Positions 31,505-39,956 of a DNA stretch of 45,936 bases are shown in pieces. This DNA comes from Clostridia bacterium. Its GTDB lineage: Bacteria; Bacillota; Clostridia; Oscillospirales; CAG-272. The position numbers were made by a program, and so were the translations under genes. Position 1 is the first letter of the stretch. Each line of letters opens with the position of its first letter. Where the stretch lies: contig JAFSWB010000081.1 of assembly GCA_017444735.1 (NCBI GenBank), positions 1-45,936 of the forward strand. Reading direction: 5' to 3'. The notes under the pieces were generated by a model, which saw nothing but the letters and a program-made list of their open reading frames with translations, made no database searches and was not told the DNA's origin.

Positions 31505-33007
31505 ATGGCTCAGAATATCCTGAAGGTCCCGGCGTTCAGACGGGCGCTCCGCGGGTACGCCCCGGAGCAGGTAGACGCGTATCTCACCGTCGTACAGGAC
31601 AAATACTATTCTCTCTCGGCGGAGAACGAAAAGCTGAGAGACAGGCTCTCGTCGATAATCGCGGAGGAAAAGAAGCGCGGAGTCGAGGAAGAGCTTCGCC
31701 GCCATGAGATCGAGGAGATCAGGGAAGAGGCGGAGAGCCTTCTTCGGGCGGCGAGAAAGGAAGCCGATTCCCTCGTAAAGAACGCCGAGGCGGAGGCGGC
31801 GAAGATGAGAGCGGAGGCCGACGCGGAATCGAGGGAAAAGATCGCGCGCGCAAACGAGGAAAGAGAGCGCATCTTCTCCGAGACGAAGCTGTACGCCGAG
31901 GAGGCGAAAAGAGAGTCGACCGAGATGCTGAAGGAGCGCGACGATCTTCTCGTCCGCGCCGAGAGCGCCGTAAACAGGCTCCGCAGGAAGATAGAGGAGG
32001 AATACTCCCGCGCGCTCCGGGTCCTCGAGGGAATGGAAGAGGCCGGCGTCGGCGATGAGGCGGAGGAATCCGCCGCGGATGAAAAGGCGGACGCCCCGGA
32101 GGCCGCCGCGGAGCGGGGACCGGAGGAAGAGCCGGAAGCCGCCGCGGACGCCGGAGAGCCGGAGGAGCCCGCCGCCCCCGACGATTGGATCCCCGCCGTG
32201 ACCGAGATCGTTTCGGAGGCCGAGGAGGGCGACGACGGACCGTTCGTCGTCGATCTGACCGCCGGGGAACAGACCGGATCGGACGAGCCGCTCGACGAGA
32301 CGCTCGACGAGCCGCTCGACGAGACGCCCGACGAGACGCTCGACGAGACGCCCGACGACACGCCCGATGAAACGCTTGATGAGGCGCCCGACGAGCCGGA
32401 GATCCCCCTGTGGGACGACAGAGAAGAGATCCCGGAGGAGGCGGACGGAGAGATCGACGAAGAGCCTTCGGAAGAGGATGAGGCGGACGGCGAGGACCGG
32501 TACTCGGGACCCGATGATTTCACGGAATTCGACGACACGCCGGAGGCCGCGGAGGACGTTCGGGAAGAGGATTTCGCCGAAGAAGAGGATTTCGCCGAAG
32601 AAGAAGACTTCGCCGAAGAAGACTTCGCCGAAGAGGACGAATTATCCGGAAAAGAAACGGAAGAGGAACCGGGGACAGAGCCGGAGGAATCCGAACGCGG
32701 CGCGGAAATCTCCGATTTCAACGAGGGAGAAGACGCGGCGGCGAAGGATTTCGATCTCGAAGAGATCATCAAGGGGCTCGAATTTATGGCGGGCAAGGAC
32801 GCCGCGCCGTACGAAGCCGCCCCGCGCGAGGCGATTCCCGAGAGCGACGACGACATCGTCAGCGCGCTGAAGGAGAAGTTCGGGGACGACGGATCGGCCG
32901 CCGAGGAAAGCGCGGGGACTCCCGACGATCTTGATTTTTACGGAGACGAGGTACACGAGGACGGCGAGAGCTTCGATCCCTCGGGGTATATGAGATTCAA
33001 AAAATGA
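31505..33007 (+). CDS. divIVA: DivIVA family protein with long acidic repeat tail
   Basis: Polar/septal scaffold protein that senses membrane curvature. The N-terminus has the DivIVA lipid-binding motif (KVPAFRRALRGYAPEQVDAYL), followed by a coiled coil (about 35-185). Most relatives end near 160-250 residues; this one has 500. The extra 310 residues are extremely acidic: a run of nine DETL/DEPL-type tetrapeptides from 12-bp DNA repeats, and DFAEEE repeats from 15-18-bp units, then a short closing segment near 430-500. AAGGAGG points to the ATG rather than the GTG three bases upstream. The stop overlaps lspA. Confidence 0.9.
   Translation: MAQNILKVPAFRRALRGYAPEQVDAYLTVVQDKYYSLSAENEKLRDRLSSIIAEEKKRGVEEELRRHEIEEIREEAESLLRAARKEADSLVKNAEAEAAKMRAEADAESREKIARANEERERIFSETKLYAEEAKRESTEMLKERDDLLVRAESAVNRLRRKIEEEYSRALRVLEGMEEAGVGDEAEESAADEKADAPEAAAERGPEEEPEAAADAGEPEEPAAPDDWIPAVTEIVSEAEEGDDGPFVVDLTAGEQTGSDEPLDETLDEPLDETPDETLDETPDDTPDETLDEAPDEPEIPLWDDREEIPEEADGEIDEEPSEEDEADGEDRYSGPDDFTEFDDTPEAAEDVREEDFAEEEDFAEEEDFAEEDFAEEDELSGKETEEEPGTEPEESERGAEISDFNEGEDAAAKDFDLEEIIKGLEFMAGKDAAPYEAAPREAIPESDDDIVSALKEKFGDDGSAAEESAGTPDDLDFYGDEVHEDGESFDPSGYMRFKK
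32282..32389 (+). repeat. Nine 12-bp tandem repeats in divIVA
   Basis: Units of the form GACGAGACGCTC, with T/P and L/P substitutions, encode DE(T/P)(L/P) tetrapeptides. The last units are diverged (GATGAAACGCTT). Being in frame, copy-number change would shorten or lengthen the acidic tail without breaking the gene. Confidence 0.9.
32564..32640 (+). repeat. 15-18-bp tandem repeats in divIVA
   Basis: Repeated GAAGAGGATTTCGCC-like units, some with an added GAA codon, encode EEDFA and EEEDFA. They are in-frame and adjacent to the 12-bp repeat array in the acidic tail. Confidence 0.85.
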
Positions 33008-33516
33008 AAGAAAAAAAGAAGATAAAGGTCCCGATCCTTCTCGTGCTCGGCGCGATATCGGCGTTCGTCGTCGCGCTCGACCGGCTGACGAAGTTTTTCG
33101 CCGCCGCGGACCTTTCGCGGATCGAGACTTTTCCGATAATAGAAAACGTCCTCCATCTCACGTACGTTGAGAACAGGGGGGCGGCGTTCGGTATGCTGAG
33201 CGACAAAAGGTGGGTCTTTATGATCCTCTCCTCCGCCGCTCTCGTCGCGATAGCGGTCTACGCCGTCATCAACAGACGCGGCAGCCTTCTGACGAACGTA
33301 TCGCTCGCGCTTATTTTCGGCGGAGGGATCGGCAATATGATCGACAGGATCGCGACGGGGTACGTCGTCGATTTCATCGACTTCCGTCTTATCAACTTTT
33401 ACGTATTCAACGTCGCTGATTCGTTCGTCTGCATCGGCAGCGCTCTTCTGATCCTCTCCCTGATCCTCTCCGAGGTCAAGGGACGGAGAAAGAAAAAAGA
33501 GGAGACGGCGGGATGA
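33004..33516 (+). CDS. lspA: Lipoprotein signal peptidase (signal peptidase II)
   Basis: Inner-membrane aspartyl protease that cleaves lipoprotein signal peptides after the lipobox Cys is lipidated, thereby maturing the lipoproteins encoded elsewhere in this window. The 170-residue protein has four membrane helices, the VENRGAAFG motif and the catalytic pair D114 (GGGIGNMIDR) and D139 (FNVADSFVC). It overlaps divIVA upstream and rluD downstream by ATGA. Confidence 0.95.
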   Translation: MKEKKKIKVPILLVLGAISAFVVALDRLTKFFAAADLSRIETFPIIENVLHLTYVENRGAAFGMLSDKRWVFMILSSAALVAIAVYAVINRRGSLLTNVSLALIFGGGIGNMIDRIATGYVVDFIDFRLINFYVFNVADSFVCIGSALLILSLILSEVKGRRKKKEETAG

Positions 33517-34481
33517 CCGGCGACGATTTCAGGGACGATCCGTTCCCCGGGACGGAGACGGTCCGCGCCGGAGACGGCGACGCGGGCGTCAGGATCGACG
33601 TCTTCCTGTCGGAGAGACTCGGAGTGACAAGGTCCTCGGCGCAGAAGCTGATCGCCGACGGCGCCGTCGTGAACGGGTCCGGCGAGCCGGTAAAGAAGAA
33701 CGGAAAGGCGGCGCCGGGCGACGCGTTCCTCGTGACGCTTCCTCCCGTCGCTCCGCCGGACGCGGAGCCGGAGGACATTCCGCTCGACGTCGTATATGAG
33801 GACGGCGATTTGATCGTCGTGAACAAGCCGCAGGGGATGGTCGTCCATCCCGCGCCCGGTCACGAGCGCGGCACGCTCGTCTCGGCGCTCCTTTTCAGGT
33901 GCGGCGATTCGCTCTCGGGGATCGGCGGGGTGATGCGACCGGGGATCGTTCACAGGATCGACCGCGACACGTCCGGGCTGATCTGCGCGGCGAAGTGCGA
34001 CGCGGCTCACCTTTCTCTCTCGGAACAGCTCCGCGACCACTCGATGTTCCGCGTTTACCGCGCGATAACGGTCGGGCGGCTGCCGGAGGACGAGGGGACG
34101 GTCGACGCGCCGATAGAGCGTCACAGAACGGACCGGAAGAAGATGGCGATAGCGAGAGCGGGCGAGGGAAGAGACGCCGTGACCCACTATTCGGTGATCG
34201 CCCGCCCGGACGGGTTCACGTACGCGTCTGTCCGGCTCGAGACGGGGAGAACGCACCAGATACGCGTTCACATGGCGTCGATAGGCCACCCGGTGCTCGG
34301 GGATCACGTTTACGGAGGCGGCTCGACGCCGTTTGAGAAGCGTCACCCGGCGCTCTTTCACGGCCAGTGCCTCCACGCGGCGGAGCTCGAGCTGACTCAC
34401 CCGCGAACGGGCGAGCGGATGCGCTTCGAAGCGCCGCTCCCGGACAATTTCAAGAAAATACTCGAACTCCTCGGAGCATAA
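33513..34481 (+). CDS. RluA/RluD family pseudouridine synthase
   Basis: A 322-residue RNA pseudouridine synthase with an N-terminal S4 domain (about 25-85) and the catalytic motif HRIDRDTSGL (Asp150), followed by GRTHQIRVHMASIGHPVLGD. By position after lspA it corresponds to YlyB of Bacillus. Whether it modifies 23S rRNA like RluD or another site cannot be read from sequence. It ends the 12.7-kb plus-strand run. Confidence 0.92.
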   Translation: MTGDDFRDDPFPGTETVRAGDGDAGVRIDVFLSERLGVTRSSAQKLIADGAVVNGSGEPVKKNGKAAPGDAFLVTLPPVAPPDAEPEDIPLDVVYEDGDLIVVNKPQGMVVHPAPGHERGTLVSALLFRCGDSLSGIGGVMRPGIVHRIDRDTSGLICAAKCDAAHLSLSEQLRDHSMFRVYRAITVGRLPEDEGTVDAPIERHRTDRKKMAIARAGEGRDAVTHYSVIARPDGFTYASVRLETGRTHQIRVHMASIGHPVLGDHVYGGGSTPFEKRHPALFHGQCLHAAELELTHPRTGERMRFEAPLPDNFKKILELLGA

Positions 34482-34527
34482 GAAAAGCCGACACACTGCG
34501 GCGTGCAGCGTGTCGGCCGTTTTTATT
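34482..34527. terminator. Bidirectional terminator between rluD-like gene and rny
   Basis: A 13-bp inverted repeat with one A/C mismatch (34487-34499 with 34505-34517) is followed by CGTTTTTATTT on the plus strand, and flanked by AAGAAAA on the other side, which gives a T-rich run on the minus strand. It serves both convergent genes. Confidence 0.85.
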
Positions 34528-36064
34528 TCGCGTAATCTATCGCGCGGCTCTCGCGGATGATATGTACCTTTATCTGTCCGGGATACTCGAGCTCGCTCTC
34601 GATCCGCTTCACGATGTCGTGCGCCACGAGGACCATGGTATCGTCATCTACCATCTCGGGCTTGACCATTATGCGGATCTCGCGGCCCGCCTGGATCGCG
34701 TACGACTTCTCGACGCAGTCGAAGTCGTTGGCGATCTCCTCGAGCTTCGTGAGCCTCTTGATGTAGTTCTCGAGATTTTCGCGGCGCGCTCCCGGACGGG
34801 CAGCCGATATCGCGTCCGCCGCCTGTACTATGACGGCTGTGAGCGTCTCGGCCTGGACGTCTCCGTGATGCGCTTCGATCGCGTGGATGACGTCGCGGCT
34901 CTCCTTGTGCTTCCGCGCGACCTCGACGCCGAGCTGGACGTGAGAGCCCTCGACCTCCTGTGTCAGCGCCTTGCCGATGTCGTGAAGCAGTCCGGCTCTC
35001 TTCGCGAGCGTGCTGTCCGCCCCGAGCTCGTCGGCGAGAATGCCGGAGAGCAGGGAGACCTCGATCGAGTGCTTCAGCACGTTCTGACCGTAGCTCGTTC
35101 TGTATTTAAGCCGTCCGAGCAGCTTTATCATCTCGGGCGAGAATCCGTGGACTCCCGTCTCGAAGGTCGCCTTTTCGCCGGCCTGCTTTATCGCTGCGTC
35201 GACCTCCTTGCGCGCTCTCTCCACCATTTCCTCGATGCGGGCGGGGTGGATGCGGCCGTCCTGGATCAGCTTTTCGAGCGCGATACGCGCTATCTCGCGG
35301 CGGATCGGATCGAAGCAGGAGATCGTGATCGCCTCCGGCGTGTCGTCGATGATGAGATCGACGCCGACGAGCGTTTCGATCGCCCTGATGTTGCGTCCTT
35401 CGCGGCCGATGATCCGTCCCTTCATCTCCTCGCTCGGAAGCGGGACGACGGAGACGGTGATCTCCGCGACGTGGTCGGCGGCGCAGCGCTGGATCGCGAG
35501 CGAGAGGATCTCTTTCGCCTTCTCGTCCGCCTCGTCCTTGAACTGCTCCTCGAGAGCGACCATCTTCATCGCCTTTTCGTGGCGGATCTCCTCTTCCATC
35601 ATCGAAAGGAGCTTTTCCTTCGCCTGCTCCTCCGACATTCCCGCGATCCTCTGCAAAGAGTCGAGCTGTTCTCTTTTCAGTTTTTCGACCGACTGATTGA
35701 GCTCCTCCGTCTCGCGGATCTTTTCGGACAGCGTTTCCTCTTTCTTTTCGACTGATTCGAGTCTCTTGTCGAGCGTTTCCTCTTTTGAGGTCACGCGGCG
35801 TTCCTGACGCGACAGCTCGTTGCGTCTTTCCTTGATCTCTTCGTCAAAGTCGTTCTTCGCTTTAAGGATCTCTTCTTTTGCGTCGATAAGCGCTTCTTTT
35901 TTCTTTGTCTCCGCGGCTTTGATCCCGTCTTCGAGAATCTTTTTCGCTTGGGCTTCGGCCGAACCTATCTCGCCCTCTGCCTTCTTCTTACGATAAACGT
36001 ATCCGAGAATCAATCCAACCACGAGAGATACAACGCCTGCTGCAATCGGAATGATATATTCCAT
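34523..36064 (-). CDS. rny: Ribonuclease Y
   Basis: Membrane-anchored endoribonuclease that starts bulk mRNA decay in many Firmicutes and processes riboswitch leaders. The 513 residues comprise an N-terminal membrane helix (4-24), a long coiled coil (about 28-190), a KH RNA-binding domain with [12 protein letters not shown] (217-228) and an HD domain with H361-D362 (LLHDIGKA). Length and residues are as expected. GGGAGG lies eight bases upstream of the start. Confidence 0.97.
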   Translation of the reverse strand: MEYIIPIAAGVVSLVVGLILGYVYRKKKAEGEIGSAEAQAKKILEDGIKAAETKKKEALIDAKEEILKAKNDFDEEIKERRNELSRQERRVTSKEETLDKRLESVEKKEETLSEKIRETEELNQSVEKLKREQLDSLQRIAGMSEEQAKEKLLSMMEEEIRHEKAMKMVALEEQFKDEADEKAKEILSLAIQRCAADHVAEITVSVVPLPSEEMKGRIIGREGRNIRAIETLVGVDLIIDDTPEAITISCFDPIRREIARIALEKLIQDGRIHPARIEEMVERARKEVDAAIKQAGEKATFETGVHGFSPEMIKLLGRLKYRTSYGQNVLKHSIEVSLLSGILADELGADSTLAKRAGLLHDIGKALTQEVEGSHVQLGVEVARKHKESRDVIHAIEAHHGDVQAETLTAVIVQAADAISAARPGARRENLENYIKRLTKLEEIANDFDCVEKSYAIQAGREIRIMVKPEMVDDDTMVLVAHDIVKRIESELEYPGQIKVHIIRESRAIDYAK

Positions 36065-36199
36065 ACAGTACCTCCCTCATATTCGATTTTGATATATCGT
36101 TCATCCGCGGGCGGAAGCCTCCGTTTTTCCCGGGAATCTGCAATTATCAATCAGGCATACCTCCTGCCGCATGACGGCGGCAAAAAGATATACTGATTC
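36065..36199 (-). promoter_or_regulatory. Leader region of rny mRNA
   Basis: About 130 bases between promoter and start codon. A hairpin (minus-strand GCCGC...GCGGC around 36167-36182) is immediately followed by an AGGAGG that stands before the mini-frame ATG CCT GAT TGA, and further on by a second imperfect repeat (CGGAGG/CTTCCG). No known riboswitch class was recognised. The rest of the gap up to the yybS-like gene carries the two divergent promoters. Confidence 0.4.
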
Positions 36200-36228
36200 A
36201 TTATACATTAAGATACTTTTTTTGTCAA
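36200..36228 (-). promoter_or_regulatory. Consensus promoter of rny
   Basis: Perfect TTGACA (36228-36223), 17-base spacer and perfect TATAAT (36205-36200) on the minus strand, diverging from the yybS-like promoter about 70 bases away. Confidence 0.9.
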
Positions 36229-36299
36229 GTGCCGAATAACAAATAAAATCGGCGCCGATACGCGGGCGCGGCGCGGAGTGGACCGCTCGGGGGAACGAT

Positions 36300-36328
36300 T
36301 TGACAACCGACGTATATTTTGGTATAAT
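36300..36328 (+). promoter_or_regulatory. Consensus extended -10 promoter of the yybS-gdpP-rplI-dnaB unit
   Basis: Perfect TTGACA (36300-36305), 17-base spacer, perfect TATAAT (36323-36328) with TGG just before it. The start codon is about 50 bases downstream. Confidence 0.92.
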
Positions 36329-36375
36329 ACTATACTGCGCAGATATACGAAAAAATAAGGAAGGAGGAAAGCGCC

Positions 36376-37410
36376 ATGGACCGTTTGCCGGAAAACGGCG
36401 GGGAGATGATCAAATCGCCCGGCGTACTCGCATCCGCTCTTATCGCCGTTTTTGAGGCGGCGTGCGTCTTTCTGACCTCTTTCCTCCTCGGCGCCGGCCA
36501 CGCGGCCGCCGCCGGCGCGCTTTTCCTTATCGCCGCGGTCTTCGTATCCGCAGCGATCATTCACCTCAAATTCATGCTCTCCGCCGCGGCGCCGATCCTC
36601 GGAACGGCGTGCGCGATCATCGCCGGAGCGGATCTGACGGTCGCGTTTTCCGTACTCGCCGCCGTCTTCACGTTCTCGCTCGTCGTTTCCGTCATTCTGA
36701 TGCGCGGCGGCTCCGTCGTCGGCGCGTTCCTGTTCTCCTCCTCCGCCTTTTTCGCGGCGTTCGCCGCTCTGATAGTCTTCGCCCTCACCGTGCGCTTCGG
36801 CTCGTTCGCCGCGGGCGTCGAAAGAATAAAGGAGACGGCGCGCGATCTTATCGGCGTCGCGCTCAACAATTTTTCCGCCGCCGATCTTCTCGGAGGAGAG
36901 GGCGTTGACAGCGGCGCGATCCTCTCGGCGGCGATCTTCGTCTCCCCGGCGTTCCTTATGATCTTCTCGATGGCGGCGGCCGCCGTCTATCTTCTCCTCC
37001 TCCGCGTCCTGACGGGCGTTCTCGGATCGGGGAAAACTCTTTTCGGCGGCGGAGTGCGCGTCTCGCGCCCGCTCGCCGCGATCTTCCTCGTCCTGACGTT
37101 CTTCTCACTGCTCGCGGGGAGCCTTCCCGATCCGTGGCAGTACGCAGTCGTCAACGTCAACTACGCGCTGACGGCCATGTTCTTCGCCGTCGGAGTCATT
37201 GAGATCGTGCGGGCGTTCCGCAAGGGCGGATCGAAAAGAACGAGGATCACGGTGATCGTTATCGCCGCAGTGTTCGTCTTCCTCGGCGGTCCGCTTTCCG
37301 CCGCGACGGCGACGTTCCTCATCCCGGCGCTTGCGTATTTCGGGGCGTGGCGCTCGCTTAAACAGCGCGGCGGCGCGAATCCCCCTGAAAATCGAGGTCC
37401 TGAATCATGA
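36376..37410 (+). CDS. DUF2232 (YybS-like) polytopic membrane protein
   Basis: A 344-residue hydrophobic protein with about eight membrane segments and a basic C-terminal tail. The sequence is low in conserved motifs. The assignment to the DUF2232/YybS group rests on topology, size and its place directly before gdpP, rplI and dnaB, which is the Bacillus order yybS-yybT-rplI-dnaC. The function is unknown. AAGGAGG precedes the ATG; a second in-frame ATG ten codons later is possible. It overlaps gdpP by ATGA. Confidence 0.78.
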   Translation: MDRLPENGGEMIKSPGVLASALIAVFEAACVFLTSFLLGAGHAAAAGALFLIAAVFVSAAIIHLKFMLSAAAPILGTACAIIAGADLTVAFSVLAAVFTFSLVVSVILMRGGSVVGAFLFSSSAFFAAFAALIVFALTVRFGSFAAGVERIKETARDLIGVALNNFSAADLLGGEGVDSGAILSAAIFVSPAFLMIFSMAAAAVYLLLLRVLTGVLGSGKTLFGGGVRVSRPLAAIFLVLTFFSLLAGSLPDPWQYAVVNVNYALTAMFFAVGVIEIVRAFRKGGSKRTRITVIVIAAVFVFLGGPLSAATATFLIPALAYFGAWRSLKQRGGANPPENRGPES

Positions 37411-39461
37411 ACAGAAAGAAAAAGAAAAATCCGGCTCCTAAAGCGTGGCAGATGATAGCGTGCGCCGTCCTCGCCGTCGCGCTTTTCGGCTTATACGCGC
37501 TGGTCGTCGCCAAGCTCCACCTCGGCGCTCTGCGCACGGGAGCCGCGATCATCGCGGTCTACCTTCTGGCGGTCCTCCTCATCATCTACCTCCCGCGCCG
37601 CCTCGTAAAAGGGCAGGGGCGCGAGGACCGTTCCGGATTCACCCGCACGGTCCTCGAGGGGGTCGACAAGGGCGACGCCGTCGTGATCCTGTGCCGCAAC
37701 GACGGGTCGGTCGTCTGGTGCAACGAGGGGATCGCGTACGCGATGCCCGACGGGAGAAAGCCGTACGGGAAGAGCGTTTACGAGATCACCGGCGCGACCG
37801 TCGAAGCGTTCAGAAAGGCCGATCCGCAGAGCGGTATCGGAGTCACGATCGGAAACGGGTATTATATCGCCTCCTGCTGTCCGATCCGCAACGGCAGAGG
37901 AGACCTTCTCATCACGGCCGTGCCGTCGATGAAGATGAAGGAGCTCGCGGACGAGCTCGATCTCTTCCGCGATCAGATCGAAATGAGCGATCTCTGCGTC
38001 GCGTATATCTATATCGACAACCTGACCGAGATGATCCAGTACGAGAGCGAATCGTTCCGTCCCGCGACGACGAAGATAGACGAATACCTGAGGGAATGGG
38101 CGACCGACGTCAAGGGCATCATCAAGGAATTCGAGCGCGACAGATACATCCTCGTCTTCGAGAAGAGGAACCTCGGCCGCTACGTCGAGCGTAAATTCGA
38201 CGTGCTCGACAGGATACGCGACATCCGCGTCGGCGAGGAAAAGCTGCCGGTCACGGTGTCTGTGGGTATATCGTCCGTCACGGGCGAGTTCTCCGAGAAG
38301 GAGAGAGCGGCGCGCGCCGCCCTCGATATGGCGCTCGGACGCGGAGGCGACCAGGTCGTCCTCAAGCTCGACGATTCGACCGAGTTTTACGGCGGCCGTT
38401 CCCGCGCTTCTCTCCGCAGGACGGGCGTCCGCTCGCGCGTCGTCTCGAACGAGCTGCTTATGCACATTTCACGGTCGTCCGGCGTCTTCATCATGGGTCA
38501 CAAATACCCCGACTACGACTCGATCGGAGCGTGCGTCGGGCTCTCGAAGATCGTCGAATTCTGCGGCGTCGACGTCAACATCGTCGCCGACCCGGACGAC
38601 GTGAACGTAAAAAGGTGCCGCGCGATCTACGACGGCGCGGGAGATTCCGCGGGGAAGCTCTTCATTTCCGCCGCGGAGGCGCAGGACGGCGTGAGGACCG
38701 ATACCTTCGTGATCCTCGTCGACGTGAACAACATCTCGATCTCCGAGGCGCCCGAGCTGATACCGATCGCGTCGGGCTACGCGGTCATCGACCACCACAG
38801 AAAGCACTCCGAATTCGACCGCGAGCCCGTTATCGAATATATCGAGACGAAATCGTCGAGCGCGTGCGAGCTCGTCGCCGAGATGGCGGAGCAGGTCCTT
38901 CCGTCTGGGTTCCTCGGAGCCGGGGAGGCGGGACTCATGCTTGCCGGTATCATCCTCGATACGAAGAAATTCACACGCTCCACGGGGGCGAGAACGTACG
39001 GCGCGGCGCTCTATCTGCATGACAACGGGGCGATGCCGGAGACGGTTCAGGAGCTCTTCAAGACGGGGCTTGACAGCTTCGTCAGGGAGGCGCGCTTCCT
39101 GTCCGGCGTGAAGATATACAGGTCTTCCTTCGCGATCGCGGTATGCGGCGACGGGAACGACGGAGGCGACAGGATCGCCGCGTCGAAGGTCGCCGACAGC
39201 CTGATCGGGGTCAGGGGAGTAAAAGCCGCGTTCTCGCTCGTCAGACTCGGCGACACGGTCCACATTTCCGCGAGATCGACGGGCGACGTCAACGTTCAGC
39301 TCATCCTCGAACGCCTCCGCGGAGGCGGCCATTTCGACACGGCGGGGACACAGCTCCGCGGCGCCGGGGTGAAAGAGGCGGAGCGCCAGCTCAAGGATGC
39401 TATCGACGATTATCTCGACGGCGGCGACGCCGCGGCTCCCGATGGGATCATAAACTCATAA
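37407..39461 (+). CDS. gdpP: Cyclic-di-AMP phosphodiesterase GdpP
   Basis: Membrane protein that hydrolyses c-di-AMP to pApA, controlling potassium and osmolyte transport and wall stress. The 684 residues comprise two membrane helices (about 14-60), a PAS-like domain (about 80-170), a degenerate GGDEF domain (about 180-320), then DHH (GHKYPDYDSIGA near 363-374, IDHHRK near 460) and DHHA1 (ERLRGGGHFDTAGTQL near 632-647). The DHH metal residues are present. The GGDEF signature is absent, as is usual in this family, so no c-di-GMP synthesis is expected. Confidence 0.95.
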   Translation: MNRKKKKNPAPKAWQMIACAVLAVALFGLYALVVAKLHLGALRTGAAIIAVYLLAVLLIIYLPRRLVKGQGREDRSGFTRTVLEGVDKGDAVVILCRNDGSVVWCNEGIAYAMPDGRKPYGKSVYEITGATVEAFRKADPQSGIGVTIGNGYYIASCCPIRNGRGDLLITAVPSMKMKELADELDLFRDQIEMSDLCVAYIYIDNLTEMIQYESESFRPATTKIDEYLREWATDVKGIIKEFERDRYILVFEKRNLGRYVERKFDVLDRIRDIRVGEEKLPVTVSVGISSVTGEFSEKERAARAALDMALGRGGDQVVLKLDDSTEFYGGRSRASLRRTGVRSRVVSNELLMHISRSSGVFIMGHKYPDYDSIGACVGLSKIVEFCGVDVNIVADPDDVNVKRCRAIYDGAGDSAGKLFISAAEAQDGVRTDTFVILVDVNNISISEAPELIPIASGYAVIDHHRKHSEFDREPVIEYIETKSSSACELVAEMAEQVLPSGFLGAGEAGLMLAGIILDTKKFTRSTGARTYGAALYLHDNGAMPETVQELFKTGLDSFVREARFLSGVKIYRSSFAIAVCGDGNDGGDRIAASKVADSLIGVRGVKAAFSLVRLGDTVHISARSTGDVNVQLILERLRGGGHFDTAGTQLRGAGVKEAERQLKDAIDDYLDGGDAAAPDGIINS

Positions 39462-39476
39462 AAGGAGAATGAAAAA

Positions 39477-39929
39477 ATGAAGGTTGTACTGCTTCAGGAC
39501 GTAAAGGGACAGGGCAAAAAAGACGACATAATCGACGTTTCGGACGGATACGCGAGAAATTTTCTGATACCGAAGAAGCTGGCGGCGGAAATGACCGGAA
39601 AGCTTCTCAACGAGGTGAAGAACCGCGAGGCGGCGAAGGCGCACCGCGCCGCCGTCGAGCTCTCCGAGGCGAAGGAGACCGCCGAAAAGCTCGAGGGGAT
39701 CCTCGTCAAGATCAAGGTTAAGGCGGGCGCGGCGGACGGCGGCAAGCTCTTCGGGTCCGTGACCGCGAAGGATATATCAGACGCGCTTGAGCGCGACCAC
39801 TCGGTCGCCGTCGACAAGAGGAAGATCCGGCTCGACGAGCCGATAAAGAAGTTCGGAAAATACGAGATCCCGGTGAAGCTTCACCCGGACGTGACGGGAA
39901 CGGTCAATCTGATCGTTACCGGGGACTGA
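39477..39929 (+). CDS. rplI: 50S ribosomal protein bL9
   Basis: Large-subunit protein of 150 residues with the typical N-terminal domain ([20 protein letters not shown], then [14 protein letters not shown]), a connecting helix (about 42-75) and the C-terminal rRNA-binding domain ([12 protein letters not shown]). AAAGGAG precedes the ATG. Confidence 0.97.
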   Translation: MKVVLLQDVKGQGKKDDIIDVSDGYARNFLIPKKLAAEMTGKLLNEVKNREAAKAHRAAVELSEAKETAEKLEGILVKIKVKAGAADGGKLFGSVTAKDISDALERDHSVAVDKRKIRLDEPIKKFGKYEIPVKLHPDVTGTVNLIVTGD

Positions 39930-39956
39930 CGGGACGCCCCTGAAAGGACGGGAAAA

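Noticed and set aside
32282..32640. Tandem repeats considered as a CRISPR array
   Set aside because: The units are 12-18 bp, directly adjacent without spacers, and in frame inside divIVA.
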